Shown here: in pieces, positions 33,304 to 46,151 of the stretch
How the letters are laid out: each line of letters starts with the position of its first letter
Numbering within the stretch: the first letter of the stretch is position 1
Source of the DNA: Morchella semilibera
Taxonomy: Eukaryota; Ascomycota; Pezizomycetes; Pezizales; Morchellaceae
Reading direction: 5' to 3'
DNA length: 64,000 nt
Assembly (NCBI GenBank): GCA_009192285.1
Contig: CM018604.1
Location: 5,055,746 to 5,119,745, forward strand
The notes under the pieces: model-generated
Seen by the model: the letters and a program-made list of their open reading frames with translations, nothing else
Databases searched by the model: none
What the model was told of the DNA's origin: nothing
Translations under genes and position numbers: made by a program

Positions 33304-34742
33304 ATGGCCTCCATGTTCTTTTTCTCGCAGAGACTGCGATGCCACAATCCCTCGCTAGTTCTTCCTCTTAATAAAACATTCACATGCTTTTCGACTCCAG
33401 TAGTGGCCCCCTCCAGAACTATCCCCCCTCCTTCTGCTGTCCGAAGTAGATCATTCAAAGCTTCTGCGGTGTACAAGTGGCGCTCATCGGTTGTTCTTGA
33501 CTCATATGTCGAAAAGCCGGCTCGTCCAATTTCTCTACGACAGTTGATATTTTTCGGAGGGCGCAATCTTGATGAGCGCCGTATCATCGATTTCGCCAAC
33601 TATGTTCGATCAGAGTTGCCTGTGCGCATCGCGCATAGGATAAGAGATATGCAAAAGCTACCATATGTCGTGGTCACGAACCGCCATCTATCAGAGGTCT
33701 ACGAGCTCTATTATAGTGCGTTCGACGCATTTCGAAAAATCCCCGAAATTAAGACCGTGGAGGATAACGACAACTTCTGTCAAGTAGTCAAGAGAACGCT
33801 CAAAGAACATCTGACGGTGATACCCAGTTTGGCTATGGGCGTCCTGGAATGCAGAGATTTGGTTCCTTCGGAGGAATTGGATAGGTTTATGAATCGAATC
33901 CTACGTAGTGTATGATGCCCTTACGAGCAAACTAGTTGTTCATGTGCTAAACCAAATTCGCTACGTAGCGTATCTCTCGCCGAGTAATTGCAGAACAACA
34001 CCTTGCTCTTACGGACACCTTTAACTCACCTTTCCACTTCCCCGACTCTTCTCCCCACCACCATACTGGTACAGATTTTGTGGGCGAGGTGTTTCCCCGT
34101 TGTAATGCTCGCGAGGTTGTTGAGACCGTAGGGAAGCATGCTCAGGATTTAGCTCGTGAGGCCAACGGTCCCGACTCCCGTGTCCCTGAAATACAAATTG
34201 AAGGTCACCTCGATACTACATTCCCATACATTCTTTCTCATATAGAGTACATCATTGGCGAACTTCTCCGAAACTCTATCCAGGCCACCGTCGACCGTCA
34301 TTCATCTGCGACCGAGCTTCCACCTATCAAAATTCTAATCTGCCATGCGCCACAACATGTAATATTTCGTGTCTCGGACAGAGGCGGCGGTGTACCTGCT
34401 GATGAACTGGCTGATCTGTGGTCATTTGCCAAAGGTCCACGACCCCAGACTAGGCTACAGAATTTTTCCCAGGTCCCAAAAATGGCGGCTACTCTGCAAG
34501 AGTTGCAAAAGACATCCCATACACACTGTCGTAGAGAGGGTCAAGATAGCTCCTTATCTACGCTGACGTCTAGACCTCCTCATCTACGGTTAGGAATGGG
34601 TTTACCCATGAGTAGGGTGTACGCGGAATACTGGGCCGGGAGCTTAGAACTCCATAGTCTAGAGGGCTATGGGACAGATGTCTTTTTGCAAATATCAAAG
34701 CTTGGAAATAAGAGTGAGCAGCTGAATTTGGATGGCGTGTAA
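33304..34742 (+). CDS. Mitochondrial protein kinase of the PDHK/BCKDHK family (Pkp-like)
   Basis: GHKL-fold kinase that phosphorylates the E1-alpha subunit of pyruvate or branched-chain 2-oxoacid dehydrogenase in the mitochondrial matrix. Two exons (33304-33909, 33969-34742) give 459 aa. The N-terminus (about 50 residues, Arg/Ser-rich, no acids) looks like a mitochondrial presequence. The four-helix regulatory domain contains RISRRVIAEQHLAL. ATP-site motifs are the N box ELLRNSIQATVD, G1 box DRGGGVP, a lid segment LWSFAKGPRP, G2 box GMGLPMSRVYAEY and the closing GTDVFLQI. The intron splits ILRS|RISRR exactly at the conserved block. Which of the two complexes it serves cannot be read from sequence alone; the MAATLQELQK lid region resembles fungal sequences often labelled BCKDHK/Pkp1. 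ATG 33313 is an alternative start. Confidence 0.9.
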
Positions 34743-35356
34743 TACATGTAGTTTTAATAGGATATTCCTGGATCTGTATTATTTCATTTTTCCTATTTTC
34801 AGTGCGATTTATCATCGGAGCGTTGCTTTTCTGGAGCCACCTAACCCGCTTCAAATCATGAGAGGTCACTCGAGAGTTGTAATATGGTTAAATCGTATAT
34901 TTGCGTTGGGTCTATCTTGATATAACATATGATCTCAACGATATAGGAGTTACTAACTTATTGTTCATCCGCTGGGAGTTTCCTTTCGGGTTGAATGACG
35001 CCTATGGACAGTGCTTGAAGTAGAAGATCAATCCCCCGCTCGAGCATTTACTAAATCTCTATGAGAAAATTTCTAATAAACCTACAATAGTCATGAAATG
35101 GCAACTTGAGGGTTAGGGAAAGGTGTAGATAATGATAGGACGCTAAAATTTCGTACCGTTACTAGTAGTGAGTAGTAAGGTAACAAAAAAATGGAGGAGT
35201 TATATAAAGCCCCCAAAACCCATAATGAAAGCAACACATTGGCATAAAACATCGTCGAGATATTTGAGTATCACAACTCTGTTATAGACTGTAAAAGCAT
35301 CTGCTGTAGTACAAACAAGAATATCCATAATATGATTAAGAACAGATAAGTCCCTT
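34743..35356. other. Intergenic, tail-to-tail
   Basis: 3' UTRs of the kinase and the p24-gamma gene. ACATGTA directly after the kinase stop. No gene seen. Confidence 0.4.
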
Positions 35357-36203
35357 TTAAACATACCCTGCTATATGCTTTAGCGGAATGAGAATGACGA
35401 AAGGGACCAGCAAGCGGAAAGCAAGTGGAACAAGACTGGATACGGTTTTGCTTACCTTTCCGTGCACCCTGAAAGAAGAATCGCACAATAAAAACTTGCA
35501 AGCATGACATAGTAATCATCATAAGGGATTCAATAACTGAAAAACTAAAGATTCGAGACTCTGTTGAACGAACTGTGCTGAAGTTACGGTTCTCACGGGT
35601 ACGAAAGTATTTTTGGTTCCGGGAAATCGTGGAGAGTTGACCGGAAAGCTTAAAAAGCGATTCTTCTAGGGAAGAAAGGTGTTCAGGCGATGTTCCTTGT
35701 TTCGACGGAAGTTCGGCACGCGCTTCGTTCTCAACCTGTATTTGGCTGTTAGTCGGTGGGTCGATTCAAGGTTCTTGCTTTAGACCATACAGCAATCTCG
35801 AAGTCAACCATCTTCTCAGCAAAAGTAGACATGTCGTTGGAGAAACAGAAGCTGTAGTCTCCGACTTCGTTTACTGTAAAAACGAAATCCCCTTGTCTTT
35901 CTTTTGCTCCCTCGAGAATAACCTTTTCGTTAGGTCCGGTGACCTTGTAATCAACGTCGAATGAACCACCAGATTGGACCTGAATTACCAGGTTAGATAA
36001 TTAATACAAAATTGCCGACAAGGAAATTTCAGACTTACTGCGAAATAAAAGGCAACCTTCGAATACTTTTTGTCGGCGAACGTGTAGAAGCATTGCTTTT
36101 CGTTAGGCGCGAGCTTGTATGTTAGAGCAGTAGCCGCAACCTGGGAGACAAGTAGGGCCATGGAGGCCAAAATGGAGCCCCCCGAGAATGGTAACAATCG
36201 CAT
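35357..36203 (-). CDS. ERP3: p24 (EMP24/GP25L) cargo receptor, gamma subfamily, Erp3-like
   Basis: ER-Golgi vesicle cargo adaptor. Four exons (36039-36203, 35791-35979, 35456-35735, 35357-35367) give 214 aa. Signal peptide (SGGSILASMALLVSQVAA), then the gamma-type mature start LTYKLAPNEKQCFYTFADKK, a GOLD domain with GDYSFCFSNDMSTFAEKMVD, a coiled coil, ISRNQKYFRTRENRNFSTVRS before the membrane segment, and the tail FFFQGARKGYV. The last exon is only 11 bp and encodes Gly-Tyr-Val-stop, placed because the family invariably ends ARKGYV. Partner p24 subunits of other subfamilies would be needed for complex formation; an alpha-type member lies at 4217-5110. Confidence 0.93.
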
Positions 36204-37069
36204 TTTTGGTGGTATTTTGTGGGGTTCGAATGAGTGATGAAGCTATTTGGTGTAGGAAAGTGCAAAGAGTACAAAGGAGTCTACTGTTTCGGTGTCCCGT
36301 CTGTGTTGTACCCAGTAGTATAGTAAAGTGTAGACCTGCAGTAAGCTGCATAGCCTTATTGGCGGGTAAAATTCCCAAGTATTTGGACAGTGTTCTGTTT
36401 CGGGTTAGTAAGGCTGCCAAGAGTTAAACCTCTGGAGAAGCATGCGGATAAAGGAAATTGCGTAAATAAGGATATTTTGCCCTCTAAATAGGTGGTTTTC
36501 TTGTTCGCATTCAACAGCTAGTGCAGTTGGTGATCCTAGATACATGTAGTCAAGTAGGCTATTCGCGACCCGTCACACAAAAAACCCGTCGAACACTCCA
36601 ACTCAGTCCCCTTCACTCAGTCCTACCGTGCGCCTTTTTCCCAACTGCGTGGTTATGGTCCCTGTTTCGTGACGGTAACTGCGCCTTTCAAATAAAACAC
36701 CTACTACCAGAATGCCTTCTGGGTTTGGGGGTCATAGACTCAATGAACTTGAGTGCAAAGACGACATCGAAGACGCTGTGGATCTGGTATACGCGCTCCC
36801 CCACATTCAATCTACTTCCCCACTTCAAACCTTATCTCCCTCTTGAAGTGTTCTCAAGCTGATCTCTCTAAGGTTAAGACTGAGGACACTAAGATACGCT
36901 ACCGCCGAAGTAATGCTTTGCCCACACAGGAGGAGACACAGAATTTACCATATCACCCATCTGCTACTATGTTTGTCTTTCTTCTCACAGATCTCACAGT
37001 TTGAATTACTAACAGGAATTGAGCATGTGATATAGGCCATCCAAAGGTGCAACTAAGATTGTTACGCCG
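36204..37069. other. Divergent intergenic region, possibly with upstream exons of the Ulp2-like gene
   Basis: A possible first exon starts at ATG 36712 (MPSGFGGHRLNELECKDD, donor after 36786), with a second exon around 36870-36967 (VKTEDTKIRYRRSNALPTQE), joining to 37036 by GT..AG. This is consistent in phase, but no homology supports it. Confidence 0.4.
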
Positions 37070-40000
37070 ATGGCCAGCAGTCAAGCTGGAAGGCGGGCTT
37101 CGGTACGCTCTATTCGCAGTCTCCAAGAATTTGTACCAAACTTAATATGAATATAGGTCGCGGGATGGCCAATTAACACTCTTCACGACAATCCCAAAAG
37201 CATTGTATCACGCAAGAGGCCGAACCCCAAACCACCCGCCGAGCCCCCCAATGATCAGTACCGCCCTAGAAAGCAGCAAAAGGTGAAATCAGCTGTGGAT
37301 AAACCATCCGTAGACACTGACGATGAAATTATGGAGGTACCCCCGCCCAAAAAGGGCATACAACAGCAGGAATTACAAAGCTTTCCAAGGTCAAAATATT
37401 TTACAGATGATTATGATTCAGAAGACAAAATGGAGCTAGATTCTAAGAAACAAGAGTCCAGCAAAAATGGATTAGTAGAGCCAGCGCGCTTACCCAGCAA
37501 AAAAGAACTCAAAGGGGAGGAAGGGCTCATAGCCAGCATTGACGAGATACTTAAAAGGGTGCCAACCTCGGTACGTTAGAACGAGAAACAGACGGCATTA
37601 AAAAAATTACGCTAATCCAATTTAGTCATCTAGGGGTCGGTGGAGTTCACAAGGTGGAGAGAGCTCACAAGGTGGAGGTTACGGAAGATGGTCTGCGCCA
37701 ACTCTAAAAAGAGCCGTCAAACCTCCTCGAGAACAATACGCGAAACAGTGCAAAGTCTTCCGCCTTCTTTGTCTCCAAACCGGGTTGGAATCTTTCTCTG
37801 AAGAGAATTCCCCTGATCTGTCCATCCAGATCCGGATATCGCCTCACCCCGAGATAGAATGTCTACAAGGAAAGTCAAAGGTGCGAACGATCGACCTAAC
37901 TGCTCGCAATGTAATAAAAAAGTTACATGTATGTCTATTACCGATAATTTTTACTCTAAACTTCCTGTTGATAGTCGATAACAGGTCAATACACCAATTC
38001 GAAAATTTGCAATCCAAATTGCTCCGAGAATAAAGACTGAGGCAGATCGGACGGTAATTTTTGTCTTGAAAAATAACGGGGACATCGAAGATTGCAAATC
38101 CGCCTTTAAGAACGTTGGGGTCACAGCTGTGGAGGCAGAAGAGTATGTGTGGTTTGGAACCCTTTAACATGTCAACAACTGACAATGATAGAAAAATATT
38201 CGATAATATGTCCAATAAGCTCAAAGACTGGGCGGACCGTAGCCAGGTGATCGCTTCTGAACCGCAAAATACTGAAGCCACTCGTAGACACAGAGCCCTT
38301 GAAACCAAAAGGCCATCCGGGAGTTTTCGTGTCGAGATCCCGGTTCAAAGGCGAAGCGCAAGAACATGCAGGGTACAAAATGAAAGTCCTAAGCGACCTA
38401 AAGCACCGCCCACGGACGATTTCGAATATTCATCTCCAATAGAAACACAGTCACCCAAGCCAAAGTTGGAGTTACCCAAACCACCATGGGAAACCCCGCT
38501 TGTTTACCCCCCTACTGGTCCTAGAAAGGAAATAATCGATTACGATGATTTAAAGCGACTCAACAGTAATTCTTATTTGAATGATAATATTATCAATTTC
38601 TATTTAAAGTGTGACTAACTCCTCCTCAACTATATTGTTACTGAGACTTACTGGCTTGTAGGTATATTGAGGTTCAACTTAGTTGTAAGAACCCTGAAGT
38701 AGCGAAGGAAACCTATTTCCTAAACACCTTTTTTTACGAGCGGTTGACAAAAAGAGATGACAAGAGGTAGATTGACTCACAACCCACATTGATAAATTAT
38801 TCTTACACTTTATTAGGAAACGAGACATTGATTCGGTTCTTAAATGGACCGCAAAAGTAGACATATTCAAAACTAGTTACATTATCATCCCAATAAACGA
38901 ATCGTAGGAGTTGTTCTGCATCTATGGAGCCTAATATTAATGACTAACTTGCTGTAGGACACACTGGTATCTGGCTATTATTTGCAATCTTTGCAATATT
39001 GGGCGAAAAATAAACGATAAAACTTTAGAATCACCTGGGGGAGGTGACTCAATCGACTTGGGGCCAAGTGAAAAATCAATCGAACCTAAGAGTGATGAGC
39101 CAGATGTATTTGCAACAAACACTTTGGATTCTCATGTTGCAGAACCATTCGTTCTGGTGGCACCGGAAGAAGTAGAAGATTTAGAGGTTGTGGAGGCACC
39201 TGATAACCCGGAACATATGGCCATCGATGGGGAGTCATCGGTGGAGTATGAAGGAAAGGCCGATACTCATGACACAGAAATCATCGACGTAGACTCTCCC
39301 ATACAGAAACCCAAATCCAAAAACAGGAGCAAGCTAAAGGCAAAGAATAAGTCACCCCTAAAGAAAATAAAAAACGCTATGCCCCCTGATACGTGAGTTT
39401 TCCGGAGCAGGGGGGGGAACAAAGTTTCAAAGCTTACGGTATATAGACCATCTATAATCATCCTTGATTCTATGGGATTTGGCCCAAGGGCTCATAACGG
39501 GACGATCAAAAATCTTCGAGAGTGGTTAGTGGCTGAGGCACAGAAGAAACGAAATTTGAGAATTGATACTGGTGACATTCATGCTGCCTTTGGCAAGGTA
39601 ACAGATTAGCGCTACCTACGCGATTACAGTATATTAATTGCCATTGGTTAGGTGCCCAATCAGACCAACTGGTACGACTGTGGGTTGTTTCTACTACATT
39701 ACGTCGAATTATTTTTCGAGCAGCCAATTGAATTCACCACCCTATTTCTTGCAAAAGCGGACCGCGTGTCTGATACGGCATTTTGGCGCAAGGAAGAAAT
39801 TAAGGAAATGCGTGAGAAGCTTTTCCATCTTTTCGTCCAGTTACATAATGAACAAGTGGCAGGGTTGTCAGAACATAATAGGAATGAAAATGGGGGTTCA
39901 AAACAAAAGGTGGAGGAAGGGAGTAAAACTTTTCCGGATGTGGTGAGGGACGTCGGGGGACCAGCGCAAGGCAAAGGCATGCAAGACACGGAAATAGCCC

Positions 40001-40233
40001 CTAAGCCCATACCCACAAACCCGGAGTTGGGATTCGAAAAGTTTCAAGGTGAGCTAGGGAAATTTCTCGTGTCCGATAGGGGTGTGGGCAAGGGCAATAT
40101 GGAGGAACTGGTTGCAGATGAGGCATCTCAACCAACAAATTCGGAGGAGACACCGAACAACCCCCCACAAGCCAACAGGAGAATAATCTTACCATTTCGT
40201 GACAGTCACGACGGTGAAGGTGTAGTCACATAG
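37070..40233 (+). CDS. ULP2: SUMO-specific cysteine protease, Ulp2/SENP6-7 type
   Basis: C48-family protease that trims poly-SUMO chains in the nucleus. About 10 exons; the coding frame is certain from 37036 onward. A long basic/proline-rich N-terminal region is followed by a PH-like segment (IEDCKSAFKNVGVTAVEAEE). The protease domain begins at IDYDDLKRLNSNSYLNDNII. Catalytic residues are His in INESTHWYLAIICN, Asp in IIILDSMGFG, and the Gln/Cys pair in QTNWYDCGLFLLHYVELFF. Between the His and Asp motifs lies a ~120-residue acidic/lysine insert (39010-39393), as in Ulp2 and SENP6/7 and unlike Ulp1. A disordered C-terminal tail of ~150 residues follows. The start is uncertain: ATG 37070, or upstream exons from ATG 36712. 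Confidence 0.9.
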
Positions 40234-40838
40234 GCGCCATTTGCGATGTGGTAACTACGATTTCTACTTCTCTTTTTCCTCCCATGGAGATTATCAGAAT
40301 GGAGTTTTATTGTTTCCCCTTGCTATTTCTGGCGTCTTTTACGATCGGTCGTGGTATTATGGGCAGGTTTGTGCTAGTCAGCGAGTTTGTACTTAATATG
40401 ACAATATGGGTCATATTTCCCCTCTTTACCCAACATCAAAATTTCATCTATTATTTAATAATCTCCCTGGATGTACTTGTTCTGGGGACCATTCCACTAC
40501 TACCTACCTGCTGACTCCACAGCAGGTCGATCTTTCTACTCTCGAGCGAACTTAATGATTAAACTTGGTAAAGATTGTTCTATTCAAAAACCTCCTCGCT
40601 TTTGGATCTATGTATGAGAGGGGATTCGTACAAACGTGACACCCTCAAACCACGCAGTCAAAAGGGTGGTGGGGGGGGGGGTGGGGATAACCATCCTAAC
40701 CTAACCCAAAATAAAATGATAGAGAAAACATCAAGACCACAATCCCGACCTAACAAAATGCGGACCTCAGAACATGAACGGAAAACAATATATACTATTA
40801 TTACAGAACAGATACAGATGAAGAGCAAAAAACGCTTT
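40234..40838. other. Intergenic, tail-to-tail
   Basis: 3' UTRs. Contains a G-run with one T (40661-40684). No gene. Confidence 0.4.
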
Positions 40839-41196
40839 TTAGGCGACTGAAGTTTGGCCTTGGCTGTGGCTGTGCGTCAGGCTCTCGCGAGATATGACCG
40901 CCTTTTGTTCATCAGATCCAGCGCGAATGGAATGTGTGGCGTTGTCCATCTGTCTACGAGTGTGTTCGAAAAGTATCCTGTTATATGATTAGATTAGTTC
41001 ACGGTCCAAGTTGGAGTTTTGACGGATTGTTAGGGGACTGAGTGCCGTACCTAGCATACTTGCTCATGGGGTCGTCTTGGTTCTGATTCTCATATGAGGC
41101 ATCGTAGCTCTGCTCAGAATGACGCCCTCCATTATTCATGTATGAGCTAGCGGGTTGCATATTTGAAGAAGAGGCCATTCTTGTCGAAACAGTCAT
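40839..41196 (-). CDS. Small conserved fungal protein of unknown function (DPMSKYA motif)
   Basis: Two exons (41051-41196, 40839-40977) give 94 aa, or 88 aa from the second ATG (MASSSNMQP). The first half is Ser/Asn/Gln-rich. The exon junction falls inside a motif DPMSKYARILFEHTRRQMDN, followed by ATHSIRAGSDEQKAV and a Ser/His/Gln-rich end. I recall similar short proteins with a D-P-M-x-K-Y motif, a helix ending in HT(K/R)xQ(L/M) and basic residues in other filamentous ascomycetes, annotated only as hypothetical. The preserved splice joining the helix supports a real gene. No membrane segment or signal peptide. Confidence 0.6.
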
Positions 41197-43282
41197 TTTA
41201 TTTATTTGTGTTCGGTACTAAAATATGGAAGGAAAGGCAACGATAATAATAGCTGAGAGGGGCTTTTCTGACCGTAAAGGTAGGAAGCCGTCAATTCAAT
41301 TGCTCGAACGTTTGAGGGATATAAAGGCACTGACTGCAGGTAGCGGTGGTGGTGGCGGGTGATAGTTGATGAAGCGTAGGATTAATGAGAGGGAACCACA
41401 CACCGGGGACAAGCTTTTATATACATGAATGCTTAGCCCGTAACTACTACCACCCACCACCACCGCCAACGGCAGGTACTCTACGTAGATACAGTTTGTG
41501 ATTGAGTAAACGTCAATCAACCCTATGGAAGTTGGTGATGTTCATCCAATCAACGATCTTGCCACATTCTCGGCTAAGCGTCTCCCACTGAACCCCTATG
41601 ATACCTGCATCTACATAGCTGCCCCTTCCCAAGATGTTGAGTTCAATAGTTCTGAGTAAACCAAAAGGATAGGCGGGTTCCCTGCAAATCGTCATAACCA
41701 TGGATGAATAGGGATTTGGGGGTGGGGGGAGGTTGGATGTGGAGGGGCGCTTCGCTGACCTAACCCGGCGGGCGCGCATGAGGTGAAGCGAACAACATTC
41801 TACCCGCCGAAGAAAGCGAATTTCAAAATTCGATGGGGCATCTCCTATTTTCTTTTTTTTACCCTGTGAAAACGCTCAATGGAGGTTGGGTAGGTTGCGG
41901 GTCTCGCGTACATCTGATGTCATGATCGGCGTTGGACCCTTATTTTGTGGGGGGGTGGGAGTCTACATGGATTCCATGGGGGGGAGGGTCGCAGTCATCC
42001 AAGTCTTGAGAGGGAAAAAACGCCCAAGTCTTGGCTTCCATACCACATCGTCCGGTTTCAAATCATGACGCTGATCCGGGATGAGAAGCTGTTTGGTTCT
42101 GTCAAAAACCGGCACCATGCCTTTGTAGAGAGTTGACGCTGCGATAGCAACTATGATGCGAACTAGTAGTGTCGTCCAAGTAAATACGCTCTGTATTTCC
42201 TACGTCGTCATTACAGCAGCGCTTGCACTACCTACATACTTTGTACTCTTCTACTTGTACCTATTATGCCAAGACCTGCCAAGCAATCATTTCTTACGGG
42301 GCAGGCGTAGAGTACGGTACGGTACATACATGTATCTATGCGGGTTTGTAGCTGGTACTGTATTTCCCTACCCTACAAGAAAGAAAGAATTGCTCCTAGC
42401 AGTAGTCCTAGCCTGGGGTAGGACATGTAGTACGCAGACGGAATTTGCAGATCTAAAAGGTTAAACATCATCTGTTTGTGGCCAAGCGTCAACCCAGGAA
42501 TTCCTTAAAAAGGATTCAAAGGGCTTCTTCACAGACAACCGTTGATAATTGCAATTGCGGTTAGGTATATCAAGACCAGACGGCTCTCTACTAGCTTTCC
42601 CTCTTCCCCCCGCCTACCTACCGCTCTCTTCATCTATGGTATCTTTTTTGGTATGGCCTTGACGCTCGTGGTGAGACAACGTCAACTCTGTGCCTTGAAG
42701 AAGTCAAGATTCTCTGGTGGTGGCCAATTAAAGCTGGGCGATTCATAGTGTCCTGGTATTGACATTCGCAATCGGATCGTCATCGTGAGTGCATTTGGGG
42801 GAATCCTAATATTCTGGGGAAAGGTTTCATGATGGCTAAAAAGAAGTTACCCTTTCCCTGGAAGAAATAGATAAAAGGCGACCTACAATCGAGAAAACCA
42901 GAAGCCCTTATTGCCATGATATCGACGGAAATTATGCACGATGCCATAAACATAAGCTACCCGCAGCCTTTGATCCTTGGTAAGAAGGGTATGTCGCCCT
43001 GAGCGTATTATCCTGAAAGACAGACAACGCCCTGTATCTATCAAGGATTCACTTACTGGTAAATACATGAAAAATGAATTCCCACCCCCCTATCCTTCCC
43101 TAAATAAACCCAAGCAGCGCGCGGCACAGTGATTCCCACCCACCCACCCACCCACCATTTCCCCAAGCCCCTCCTCGTATCGGATTTCTAAAGCAATCAT
43201 CAAAAAAAAAAATGGATACAAAGTTTGACGACAAATAAAAAAAGAAAGCAAACAGATGGCAACGCAAAAGGAGAGTAAAGGA
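41197..43282. other. Long intergenic region with only unrecognised short ORFs
   Basis: Two ATG-initiated frames, 41513-41779 (minus, 88 aa) and 42153-42464 (plus, 103 aa with a hydrophobic stretch), match nothing I know. CA/CCCA repeats occur at 43136-43155 and poly-A at 43202-43211. No tRNA or rRNA signature seen. Confidence 0.4.
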
Positions 43283-46070
43283 TCAACCGTTTCTCAGGGG
43301 GTGTGTGGAGGATGATTCCCTGCCATACGTCCCCGCCCCGGTTGCTGGCGAAGTTGCCCTTGATTGAATTGGGCTGCCCCGAATCGAGCTCGACGCCCGC
43401 ATCCCTACCGAGCCCCGGGTCCTTGTATTTACTTGTCTTTCATGCTCCAGCCGCCCTATACGCTCATCCCGCTCCCTAAGCTGCAGCGACAGGTTCTCGA
43501 TCTGCCTGTCTCGGGCTTGGAGCTCGCTGTCATTTTGCATCCGTCGTAGCTGCACGACAACATCAGCGTTTTTCCTCTCCAGCAACGAGTTCGCTTCTTT
43601 CAGCCTTGTGTTATCCTCCTGCAACTCCTTTGCGCCGGTGGAGGCCTCATGGTACTGGTCTTTCACAAAGTCAAACTCCCTGTCCCTCACTTGCAACTTA
43701 TTCTCCGCTGTGCGGAGTTTTTCATTCAGGTTTTCTTTCTCGGCACGCGACCGTTCGAGTTCAACCATGCCCGGCGGGCCAGCCAGGAGACTTTCACGAG
43801 CATCTTTTAGTTCTGCGTCAAGCTTAGCTCTCTCATTCCTTGCCTTCGCAAGCTCTCTCGACATGTGTTCTTTTCGATTTTCAGCGTCCTTCTGGGCCTT
43901 GTGTGACTTCTTCAATTCCTTTCTAGCCGAGATGAGCTCCTTTTTCAGTTCCCCATATCGGTTTTGCAGCCTTCCAGTAGACGCGATCCATTGCCGCATT
44001 TCCTCTACTTGTCTCTTGAGTGCAGCAACTAGTTCTTCGCGGGACTACACAAGTTAGGCCCCCCCCCCGGCTTCAAAGGAATAAGAAGGAACTGACCAAT
44101 GACTCTATGTCCAAACCGTTTGTTCTCGAGACCTCGGGGAACGTCATCAAATGATCCTCATGTATATCTTCCGCCTTCTCCTCGTCTTGGGTCTCGGCCG
44201 CTGCACTCTGGTCCGTGCTTCCCCCCACCTCCATCGCCGTTACGCCCTGGTTCGTACTACCCCCTAGCTCCATTGCCGCCACAATGTGGACCGTGTCACC
44301 ATCTACTTCCATTGCCGTCGGGACACGCTTTCTTACGCTAATTTCCGGATCGTCAGTGCTCGTATCCATCGCTGAGGAGCCCAATGTTTCGTCTCCCGCA
44401 TCTGTCCGTATTTGTTCCTGTGTAGGCAGATCTGTTGGCATTGAATATGCTGGCACAAAATCACTAACATGCGTGATATCCACAACTACATGCGATAATG
44501 GGACCGTCTCAGATTCAGGAGCACGGCACGTTGGCTCAGGATCATTGACCCTCATTCGTTTATTTTCTGTAGGCAATGATGCTACAGATTGTGTGTCCTA
44601 CGTAGTTCCATGAGCTACATCAGAATAGAAACAATCAATTGGGCCTTACCTGTCGCTTCCTCTTATCGCCTCCTTCACTCCCAGGTGGATATGAACTAGC
44701 AATAGCAGTAGTGTTAGCGTTAGTATTTACAATAGGCTTCGCGTGAACCGTAATTTCAAACAACGGGAGGTCCGGAATTTTCGGTATATCCAATTCCCCT
44801 TCCTTCCCTCCCGCGCGTGCCCGCAGCCATTTAGAGATCTTTGTTGGCGCACGCGAGATTGCAGAGCCGTAATCCTGCGTTGCGATGCCTACTTGCTGGC
44901 GCAGATTTTTCAGAGTCTCGATGTAAACATGCAGAGGGATGTCCTGGCCGGGCGGGCTACAGAGGCGCAGATGCTCAATTGTGTTTATGGCAACCAGTCG
45001 GATGACGGGTGCGAGTTTATTAACCTCAACTATGCTACTACGGAACCGTCGAACCTCGTCAAGCCCTGCATCAAAACTCGAGTCCATTGCGATGATGCAG
45101 TCGGCCGTATTCTAGAAGTGTAAGCCTTGAGTTGGTGCCGGGGGCTAGCTACGATCAGGGGTTTACGCACCGTGACGGCACCGCTTTTAGTGCTAGGGAG
45201 GAGAAATACTTTGACGAGGCCGTCGTTGTCGTCGTCGGGTATTTTTTGTAGCTTGCTGAGCTGGTCTAGCCGGGTATAGGCAACCTTGTTTCCACGCAGA
45301 AATATCTCCAACATATCCTGTCATAATCCCCTCCCCCGCCCATTAGAATTAGAGACCCAATTCATGTAGACGGAACCCCATCAAATAAAGGAGGCAATAA
45401 GATAGTCAGGAGGAGAAGAGAGAGGGGGGGGAATGGCATTATATTTAACTCACAATCAACATCCCCACCTGTGCGACAATCACAATCTTGAACGCCTGCT
45501 GCCTCACGGCGCCCAAGAATGCCCGCAAAAACACAAACTTGCTGCTCATGGCCGCGTGGTAATCCGATTCCTTGACCGCCGCCGCCTCCTCCGAGACCTC
45601 AATCCGCTGCCGCAGCAGGTCAGGGTGCGTGGCGATCTTGCCGCTGGTCTCGAGGATGGCACGCATGCTATTTACTAGCTTGGCGTCGGCCGAGTAGGGG
45701 CTCGCCAGGTACCGCTGGATCTCACCGTGCTTCTCGATGATAGAAGTCAGGTAAGCTGTCTTCTGGTCGATTGCCTTGGGCGTCACAGTCTTGGTGCGCA
45801 GTGGCAGGCCGATTGCGTATTCGGCGGGGCCGAGGTAGGGCGCGCGGAATGGCGATTGCGCTTGGGGTTGCGGGGGTGGGGATGGAGAGGGGGCAGAGGC
45901 GGGGGCAGGAGTTGGAGTGGGAGCGGAAACAGGAGCAGGAGCAGGAGCGGTAGTGGGGGCGGGAGGGAGAACAGGAGCGGGAGCGGGAGGGAGGACAGGA
46001 GCGGGAGCGGGAGCGGGAGGGAGAACAGGAGCGGGAGCGGGAGGGAGGACAGGAGCGGGAGCGGGAGGGA

Positions 46071-46151
<81 letters not shown>

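Noticed and set aside
36220-36300. GGTTCGAAT string suggesting a tRNA T-loop
   Set aside because: No acceptor or anticodon stem pairs around it; I found no convincing tRNA gene anywhere.
42153-42464. 103-aa ORF with a hydrophobic segment as a small membrane protein
   Set aside because: No homology recalled, unusual composition, and an ACATGTA repeat lies within it; left as intergenic.
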